A stretch of DNA of 64,000 nt, taken from Micromonospora inositola (GTDB lineage Bacteria; Actinomycetota; Actinomycetes; Mycobacteriales; Micromonosporaceae). Numbering within the stretch: the stretch's first letter is position 1; each line of letters begins with the position of its first letter. Shown here in pieces: positions 57,994-64,000 of the stretch. The DNA is taken from positions 4,180,001 to 4,244,000 of the forward strand of contig NZ_LT607754.1 in the NCBI RefSeq assembly GCF_900090285.1, given 5' to 3'. The notes below the pieces were generated by a model. The model saw only the letters and a list, made by a program, of their open reading frames with translations. It searched no databases and was not told the DNA's origin. A program made the position numbers and the translations under genes.

Positions 57994-60900
57994 ATGTCTT
58001 CCTCGTTCCGCGGCGCCGTGCTCGTATCCTCCATCGTTCTGCTGAATGCGACGATCCTGGTTCCCGCCCAGCCGGTGTACGCCACCGGCCCACCGGCGTT
58101 CGTGCAACAAGTGACCGGGCATGGTCTGGGCGTGACGCGGGCTGTCACCACTCCGAACCCGACGACAGCGGGCAATCGGCTGGTCGTCGAGGTCGGCGTG
58201 TGGAACTCAGGGTCGGCCACGGTCAGCGCGGTGACTGACAACGCGGGCGACACCTTCGTCAAGATCCTGAGCTTCACGGCGTCCGACCACACCGAGATGA
58301 GTGTCTGGACCGCCGTCGTCGTGACCGGTGGGACCAAGCCGACCATCACCGCACGGGCCACCTCGTCGGCTGATCTGGGGATCGCGGCGCTGGAGTACTC
58401 CGGCCTGTCCACGGCCTCGGTGGTCGACCAGGAGAGGCACGCTGCCGGTACCACCGGCAGCACCGCCGCGACCGTCAGCTCGGGCGCCACCGCCCCGACG
58501 ACCGCCGGCGGTGAACTGGCACTCGGTCTCTACGCGGACTCCGGCTTCGGCGCCACCCTGACCCCCGGCACGGGCTTTACCCAGCGCGCCAACCTCTCCC
58601 CGACCGGCGACATGGAGCTGCTCGTCGAGGACCAGATTGTGGCCGCGGGTGCGACGCCCAACGGGGGCGCCGGCACGGCGGCACGCACGACCTGGCTGAT
58701 GGCCACCGTCGTGCTGCGGGCCGCGTCGTCAACGACGCCGACCGCGCCGCAGGCCCCCAGCGGGGTGGCCGCCACGCCCGGCGACGGCAGTGCCACCGTG
58801 ACCTGGACCGCACCCGGCGACGGCGGCAGCCAGATCACCAGCTACGCCGTCACGCCGTCGGCGGGCGGTGTCGCACAAGCCCCGACCACCGTGGCCGGCT
58901 CGCCGCCGCCGACGACCGCGACGGTGAACGGGCTGACCAACGGCACGGAATACACCTTCACGGTGACCGCCACCAACGGGGTCGGGACCGGCCCGGCCTC
59001 GACCGCATCGGCCCCGGTCACGCCGGGCCCTCAGGCCGGTGGATCATGGTCGGGCCTGCAGACCTGGCCCATCGTGGCGTTGAGCAACACCCTGCTCTAC
59101 AACGGCAGCGTGGTGGCCTGGGACGGCTGGCAGCAACCGCAGCCCACGGTCGTGTGGAACCCGGCATCGCCGCAGGCGTTCAACACGTTCAACGCCCCGA
59201 CCAGCGTCTTCTGCGACGGCGCCGCGAGCCTGCCGGACGGGCGGCTGCTGGTCGTCGGCGGCTACGGCGGGCTGACCACCGGGCAGCTCGGCATTGTCGA
59301 CACCAACATCTTCGACCCGGCGACCAACACCTGGAGCCGCGTCGCCGACATGCACAGGCCCCGGTGGTACCCGACCGTGACCGAACTGGCCGACGGTCGC
59401 TACGTCGCCATCAGCGGCAACGACACCGACGCCTCGCACTGGGCGGACACCCCCGAGGTGTACGACCCGGCCACCAACACCTGGACCCTGCTGTCCGGCG
59501 TGTCCACCCCCCAGGTCCACGAGACCGAGTACCCGTTCTCGTATCTGCTGCCCAGCGGCAAGGTCTTCACCATCGGGCCCAACGAGGACAACTCATTCCT
59601 GCTCGACGTGAACAACCAGACCTGGACCCCGGTCGGCGGCACGAGCGGTGTCCACAACGGGTCCTCCGTGATGTACCGGCCGGGCAAGGTGCTCTACAGC
59701 GGCGGCGGCGTCGATGTCAACCGTCCCGGATCGGCCTTCAAGACGACGGCGGTCATCGACCTCAACGCGGCAACCCCGACCTGGCAGCAGACAGCGCCGA
59801 TGAACAACGCCCGGGTCTACCACACACTCACCATGCTCCCGGACGGCAAAGTTCTCGCCGTCGGCGGCAACACCAACACCGACCAGGGCATCGTCACCAG
59901 CGGGATGCTGCCGGCCGAGATCTGGGACCCGGCGACCCAGACCTGGACGGCGGCGGCGCCGATGGCTGCGGCCCGCAACTATCACTCGACCGCGCTGCTG
60001 ATGCCGGACGCGCGGGTGCTGGTGGCCGGCGGTGGCCACCCGTTCGGCAGCAGCGGCGCCGCCCAGTACTCGGCGCAGTACTACTCGCCCGCCTACCTCT
60101 CCAACGGTCCCCGACCCACCATCACGTCGACCTCCGGCGGCGGCTCCTACGGCGGCACGATCTCGGTGTCCACCCCCGACGCGACGTCCATCACGGCAGT
60201 CAACTTGGTATCGCTCGGTGCGGACACCCATCAGATGGACATGAACCAGCACTTTGTGCCGCTCAGCTTCACCAAAAACGGCAGCGGGCTGACAGTGCAG
60301 GCGCCCGCTGGGCCGGAACTGGCGCCTCCGGGCTACTACATGCTGTTCATCCTCAACGGCAACGGGGTGCCATCGGTCGCTTCGATGGTGCAGATCGGCG
60401 CCAACCCCACCGCGCCGGCTGCGCCGACCGCGGTGACGGCGACACCCGCGGACCGCAGCGCGAACGTGTCCTGGAAGGCGCCGCCGGGCAGCGGCAGCCC
60501 GATCACCAGCTACACCGTCACCCCGTACATCGGCACGACCGCGCAGCTGTCGACCACGGTCACGGGGAATCCACCGGCGACCAGCGCCACGATCCCCAAC
60601 CTCACCAACGGCGCCGCCTACACGTTCAAGGTCACCGCCACCAACGCGATCGGTACCTCTCCGCCGTCAGCGCCGTCGGCTGCGGTCACCCCCGGCATCG
60701 CGCCGCCACCGACGTTCGTCCAGCACACCGGTACCCAGTCCGCGGGCAGCGACAGCCTGTCGGCGACGCTGCCGGCGGTCCTGGGCTCCGGTAACCGACT
60801 GATCGTCGAGGTCGGCACCTGGAGCGGGGCCGGCGCCGTCACCACCGGCGTCACCGACGCCGCCGGCGACCAGTTCGTCGAGGTGGCGCGCTGGAAGGCA

Positions 60901-62316
60901 CCCGATAGCACCGAGCTGAGCGTGTGGACCGCGCCGGTCACCGCCGGCGCGGGTCAGTCCTCGGCGGTCACCGCACAGGTGTCCGGCCCGGCCGACATCG
61001 GCGTCGACGTGCTGGAGTACGCGGGGCTGTCCACCGTCGCGGATGCCAGCGTGGTCGACCAGCAGGCCACGGCGTCGGGCACCACCAGCGTCGCCGCCAC
61101 GGTCCGGTCCGGAGCGACGCCACCCACGACGGGCGGCAACGAGCTGGCCGTCGGCTTCTACGCTGACTCCGGCTTCGGCAAAAGCCTCACCGGGGGCACC
61201 GGCTGGACCGTGCGCGGCAACGTCTCACCCAACGGAAACATGGACCTGCTCACCGAGGACCAGGTCGTGGCCGCGGGCGCGACCCCAAACGCGGCCGTGG
61301 GCACCGGCTCCAACACCATTTGGCTGCTCGGCACACTGGTGTTCAAGGCCGCATCCACCGCACCGCCGACGGCCCCGTCGGCACCGACCGGCGTCACCGC
61401 CTCCGCCGCCGACGGCTCCGCGAGGGTGACCTGGACCGCGCCCGGCAACGGCGGCAGCGCGATCACCTCCTACACCGTCACGCCGTACGTGGGCGCGACG
61501 GCCCAGGCACCGACCACTGTCAGCGGGTCACCACCGTCGACCACCGGCACGATCGGCGGGCTGACCAACGGCACCACGTACACCTTCACCGTGAGCGCCA
61601 CCAACACCATCGGCGACGGGCCGCAGTCTGCGCCCTCGGCGCCCGTAACCCCGGGCGTCAGCCCGCCGGCACCGGCCTTCGTGCAGCAGGTGTCAGCGAA
61701 GGGTGCCGGACGGACGAGCCTCGCCGTCGCCACACCGCAAACCACCACCCGCGACAACCGGCTCATCGTGCAGGTGGGCGTTTGGAGCGCGGGATCGGCC
61801 ACCGTGAACACCGTCACCGACAACGCCGGCGACACGTTCACCAAAGTCACCTCGTTCACCGCATCCGACCACACACAGATGAGCGTGTGGACCGCGGTGG
61901 TGAACAACGGTGGGACCAAGCCGACGATCACCGCGTCGGTGTCCGGCGCCGCCGACGTGGGCGTCGCCGCCCTGGAGTACGCCGGGCTGTCGACCGCCGC
62001 GGGCGCTGCAGCCGTGGACCAGCAGGCCACGGCGACGGGTACGACGAGCGGCGCGCTGGCCGTGCAGTCAGCCGCGACCAACCCGGCCACCGCCGACGGC
62101 GAACTCGCGCTCGGCTTCTACGCCGACTCCGGATTCGGCACGCTGCTCGTCCCTGACCCCGCATACAACGCCCGCACGAACCTGTCACCCAACGGCAACA
62201 TGGACCTACTGGTCGAGGACCTGCCGGTGAGTGCCGGCGCTCGCCCGGCGGCGAGTGCCACCACCGGCGCGTCCACGGTGTGGTTGATGGCCACGGTGGT
62301 GTTCAACCATGCGTAG
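57994..62316 (+). CDS. Secreted galactose-oxidase-like copper radical oxidase with FnIII and repeat domains
   Basis: A 1440-residue exported protein (signal peptide about 1-30). Order: repeat A (about 34-246), FnIII-1 (249-346), a kelch-type propeller plus DUF1929 domain (about 350-803), FnIII-2 (807-904), repeat B (908-1119), FnIII-3 (1125-1222), repeat C (1228-1440). The propeller keeps the galactose/glyoxal oxidase copper site: C407 (FCDGAAS) and Y459 (PRWYPT) for the Cys-Tyr cofactor, Y663-H664 (ARNYHSTALLMPD) and H746 (ADTHQMDMNQHF). It should oxidise primary alcohols or aldehydes to give H2O2; the substrate is unknown. Repeats A-C share VTDNAGDTF, ALEYAGLST, FYADSGFG and LSPNGNMDLL-type motifs. 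ATG 57994 follows GGAGGA. Confidence 0.9.
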   Translation: MSSSFRGAVLVSSIVLLNATILVPAQPVYATGPPAFVQQVTGHGLGVTRAVTTPNPTTAGNRLVVEVGVWNSGSATVSAVTDNAGDTFVKILSFTASDHTEMSVWTAVVVTGGTKPTITARATSSADLGIAALEYSGLSTASVVDQERHAAGTTGSTAATVSSGATAPTTAGGELALGLYADSGFGATLTPGTGFTQRANLSPTGDMELLVEDQIVAAGATPNGGAGTAARTTWLMATVVLRAASSTTPTAPQAPSGVAATPGDGSATVTWTAPGDGGSQITSYAVTPSAGGVAQAPTTVAGSPPPTTATVNGLTNGTEYTFTVTATNGVGTGPASTASAPVTPGPQAGGSWSGLQTWPIVALSNTLLYNGSVVAWDGWQQPQPTVVWNPASPQAFNTFNAPTSVFCDGAASLPDGRLLVVGGYGGLTTGQLGIVDTNIFDPATNTWSRVADMHRPRWYPTVTELADGRYVAISGNDTDASHWADTPEVYDPATNTWTLLSGVSTPQVHETEYPFSYLLPSGKVFTIGPNEDNSFLLDVNNQTWTPVGGTSGVHNGSSVMYRPGKVLYSGGGVDVNRPGSAFKTTAVIDLNAATPTWQQTAPMNNARVYHTLTMLPDGKVLAVGGNTNTDQGIVTSGMLPAEIWDPATQTWTAAAPMAAARNYHSTALLMPDARVLVAGGGHPFGSSGAAQYSAQYYSPAYLSNGPRPTITSTSGGGSYGGTISVSTPDATSITAVNLVSLGADTHQMDMNQHFVPLSFTKNGSGLTVQAPAGPELAPPGYYMLFILNGNGVPSVASMVQIGANPTAPAAPTAVTATPADRSANVSWKAPPGSGSPITSYTVTPYIGTTAQLSTTVTGNPPATSATIPNLTNGAAYTFKVTATNAIGTSPPSAPSAAVTPGIAPPPTFVQHTGTQSAGSDSLSATLPAVLGSGNRLIVEVGTWSGAGAVTTGVTDAAGDQFVEVARWKAPDSTELSVWTAPVTAGAGQSSAVTAQVSGPADIGVDVLEYAGLSTVADASVVDQQATASGTTSVAATVRSGATPPTTGGNELAVGFYADSGFGKSLTGGTGWTVRGNVSPNGNMDLLTEDQVVAAGATPNAAVGTGSNTIWLLGTLVFKAASTAPPTAPSAPTGVTASAADGSARVTWTAPGNGGSAITSYTVTPYVGATAQAPTTVSGSPPSTTGTIGGLTNGTTYTFTVSATNTIGDGPQSAPSAPVTPGVSPPAPAFVQQVSAKGAGRTSLAVATPQTTTRDNRLIVQVGVWSAGSATVNTVTDNAGDTFTKVTSFTASDHTQMSVWTAVVNNGGTKPTITASVSGAADVGVAALEYAGLSTAAGAAAVDQQATATGTTSGALAVQSAATNPATADGELALGFYADSGFGTLLVPDPAYNARTNLSPNGNMDLLVEDLPVSAGARPAASATTGASTVWLMATVVFNHA

Positions 62317-62704
62317 TCAGAGACAGGTGCGATACTTCGCCGTCACCGAAGCGTGCCTCGCCGTCGCGGCGGTCGTCGTCGGCCTGGCGCTCGGGCCGCC
62401 TCAGGCCTCATCCGCCGAACCTGTCAAGGCCAGCGTCACCCGCTGCGATCTGAGCACCCAGGGCGCGGCGCAGGTCACCTACACGGTGACCAACGCCGAC
62501 CGGGTCACCCACGGCTACCGAGTAGAGCTGTCCGTCGCGACCGACACCGCGCCGCTGGGGTGGGGAATCAGCCTGGTCAACCGAGTCGAGCCAGGAGTCA
62601 CCGCGACCGCCCACGCAATGCTGCCGGTGACCGGCAGCCAGGCCGAGGCGCGGTGCACGGCCCGCGCCAGGACGAACGACGGGAGGTCCGGCCACCACGG
62701 GTAG
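62309..62704 (+). CDS. Small secreted protein of unknown function
   Basis: A 131-residue protein whose ATG lies inside the last codons of the oxidase gene (8-bp overlap, ATGCGTAG), so it is probably co-translated. A signal peptide is visible (AVTEACLAVAAVVVGLALGP, cleavage near SSAEP). The mature part looks like a single beta-sandwich (QVTYTVTNADRVTHGYRVEL, NRVEPGVTATAHAMLPV) with two Cys residues (RCDLST and ARCTAR) that could form a disulfide. No family is recognised beyond a resemblance to FxLYD-like domains. The position suggests an accessory to the copper oxidase. The last 10 residues may be altered by debris following the gene. Confidence 0.65.
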   Translation: MRSQRQVRYFAVTEACLAVAAVVVGLALGPPQASSAEPVKASVTRCDLSTQGAAQVTYTVTNADRVTHGYRVELSVATDTAPLGWGISLVNRVEPGVTATAHAMLPVTGSQAEARCTARARTNDGRSGHHG

Positions 62705-62769
62705 TACCGTGACGAGGCCTTTGTAGCAATGCCAACCAGTTGATTCACGCTGGCGGGTCCGCTCGTGGG

Positions 62770-63035
62770 TCAGGTCAACGACGGGACGGTCGGATCGCGG
62801 GGGCTGCAACTGCAGGGCTCGATGTGACCGCCGCCCGTTGTAGTGGCGCGCGTATCCATCGAGCGTGCGGCGTAGATGTCCTTCTCCGAAGATGAGCATG
62901 CAGTCGGTGACCTCGCTGCGTGCGGTGAGGACGAGCCTTTCCGCGTAGGCGGTTACTCGCGGGCTTTGCGGTGGGGTCTTCAGGACGGTGACGCCTGCTG
63001 GGGCGAACACGGCGTCGAAGGTGTCGGTGTCTCAT
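62770..63035 (-). pseudogene. C-terminal fragment of a DDE transposase (integrase core)
   Basis: The minus frame reads TFDAVFAPAGVTVLKTPPQS, then AYAERLVLTARSEVTDCMLI, then RRTLDGYARHYNGRRSHRAL. This is the end of an IS481/IS3-like integrase core, including the region of the last catalytic Glu (family AYAERFVRTVRAE; here Glu in RSE). An in-frame TGA precedes it and no N-terminal half or terminal repeats are visible. It is an inactive remnant between the oxidase genes and the VOC gene. Confidence 0.75.
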
Positions 63036-63213
63036 CGCCGTCAGGTTCCTGTTCAGTCGGGTCATCATCCGGCCGGACGGCCGTCGCCGGCTTCCTCGCC
63101 CAAACCGGCATGACCCTCGAACCCGAACTGCCATAACGACGCGGACCTCGGCCTTCAACCTCTTGTACGTGCACCAACTCGTTAATGCCTTGTTGCCTTG
63201 CCGGGGCGGTGTC

Positions 63214-63228
63214 TACTGTCTGGTGATG
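63214..63228 (+). promoter_or_regulatory. -10 element immediately before the VOC gene (leaderless start)
   Basis: TACTGT (63214-63219) lies 6 bp before the ATG at 63226, the spacing typical of leaderless actinobacterial transcripts. No Shine-Dalgarno sequence precedes the ATG. TTGCCT or TTGCCG about 17-23 bp further up could be the -35. Confidence 0.4.
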
Positions 63229-63966
63229 CGTTCGCGACTGCTGGCCGTGACCTTCGAGGCGCACGACCCGGCTCGTCCGGCGCAGTTCTGGGCCGCTCTG
63301 CTCGGCCGGGAGGTCATCGAGGATGCCGTCGGTGCGCTTTTGCCGGGCGATGACGCCCAGCTCGGTCTTCGGTTCGTTCCGGGCCGCGCGGGCCAACTCG
63401 GAGCGAACCGCATGCACCTGCACCTGACCAGCGCCGATCTCGACGAGCAGCAGCACACGGTGGCGATGGCGCTGAAGCTTGGTGGCCGCCACCTCAACGT
63501 TGGGCAGCGACCTGAGGACGAGCACGTCGTCCTGGCCGACCCCGCGGGCTACGCGTTCTGCGTGATCGAGCCCGGCAACGCCTACCTCGCCGGGTGCGGC
63601 TTCCTCGGTGAGCTCACCTGTGACGGCACCCGGGAAGTCGGCCTGTTCTGGAGCAAGGTGCTGGGCTGGCCGCTGGTGTGGGACCAGGACGAGGAGACCG
63701 CGATCCAGTCACCGCGCGGCGGCACCAAGGTCGCATGGGCAGGCCCGCCCGTGGCCCCGAAAAAGGAGCCGAACCAGCAGCGCTTCGAGCTCATCCCGGC
63801 CGCTGGCGACCAGCAAGCGGCGGTCGACGGGCTGATCTCCCTCGGGGCCACTCGGCTCGAGATCGGTAAGGACGGCGCAGTCATGCTGGCAGATCCAGAC
63901 GGCAACGAGTTCTGCGTCAGGGGAACTGACCACAGCCCTGCCGGATCGCCCATCGTGCCAGGGTGA
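63226..63966 (+). CDS. VOC-superfamily (glyoxalase-like) protein, two domains
   Basis: A 246-residue cytosolic protein with two glyoxalase-like VOC modules. Module 1 is about 1-118 (LLAVTFEAHDPARPAQFWAA, RMHLHLTSADLDEQ, DEHVVLADPAGYAFCVIEP). Module 2 is about 120-240 (ELTCDGTREVGLFWSKVLGW, QQRFELIPAAGDQQ, VMLADPDGNEFCVRG). This is the actinobacterial Glyoxalase_6-type arrangement, often annotated as a bleomycin-resistance-like or glyoxalase protein. Histidines at the usual metal positions are only partly present, so catalysis is uncertain. ATG 63226 is chosen because the domain starts here and the -10 sits just upstream. Confidence 0.88.
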   Translation: MRSRLLAVTFEAHDPARPAQFWAALLGREVIEDAVGALLPGDDAQLGLRFVPGRAGQLGANRMHLHLTSADLDEQQHTVAMALKLGGRHLNVGQRPEDEHVVLADPAGYAFCVIEPGNAYLAGCGFLGELTCDGTREVGLFWSKVLGWPLVWDQDEETAIQSPRGGTKVAWAGPPVAPKKEPNQQRFELIPAAGDQQAAVDGLISLGATRLEIGKDGAVMLADPDGNEFCVRGTDHSPAGSPIVPG

Positions 63967-64000
63967 CCTGTGGGTGACCTGCTGCCGGATGGTTTCCTCG

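Overview
The window is GC-rich actinomycete chromosome. High-GC codon use, Tat and lipobox signals, BTAD and LtrA families and dense ATGA-overlapping operons all fit. A Micromonosporaceae or related soil genus is plausible, but the sequence alone does not fix the genus. No tRNA, rRNA, CRISPR array, phage module or replication origin was recognised.

Layout. 1-4.8 kb: the tail of a histidine kinase, a frameshifted HEAT-repeat gene, a small SRPBCC/ArsR/SRPBCC operon with its own paired inverted repeats, a decayed gene and a small membrane protein. 4.9-30.9 kb: a complete L-arabinan/L-arabinose island. On the minus strand lie secreted glycoside hydrolases (two-module GH43, GH51, GH43-AbfB, GH127 and a truncated GH30). 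Divergently on the plus strand lie a YtfQRT/YjfF-type importer, a LacI regulator, araB, araD and araA, and a second ChvE/GguAB-type importer. Three near-identical operator-like sites sit between the two arms. Polymers would be cut outside the cell, the sugars imported by two ABC systems, and arabinose taken to xylulose-5-phosphate by AraA-AraB-AraD.

31.1-39.9 kb: a secreted S8 protease, translationally coupled to a secreted FG-GAP/VCBS protein, followed by a very large BTAD-ATPase-TPR regulator. SARP-like direct repeats lie before the protease gene and a long palindrome lies before the regulator gene. 39.9-56.5 kb: a cassette built from an AI-2E-type permease, an LtrA-like membrane protein, a FUSC-type membrane protein and a TetR C-terminus, present in three copies in different states of decay. 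Between copies 1 and 2 lies a five-gene aromatic catabolic operon (extradiol dioxygenase, FAH-type hydrolase, CoA ligase, DoxX, FAD monooxygenase) with a divergent TetR gene and two palindromic operators.

56.6-64 kb: gene debris (acyl-CoA ligase N-terminus, patatin-like C-terminus, transposase pieces), a 1440-residue secreted galactose-oxidase-like copper radical oxidase with three copies of an unnamed beta-rich repeat and three FnIII domains, a small secreted protein overlapping it, and a VOC-fold protein that is probably leaderless.
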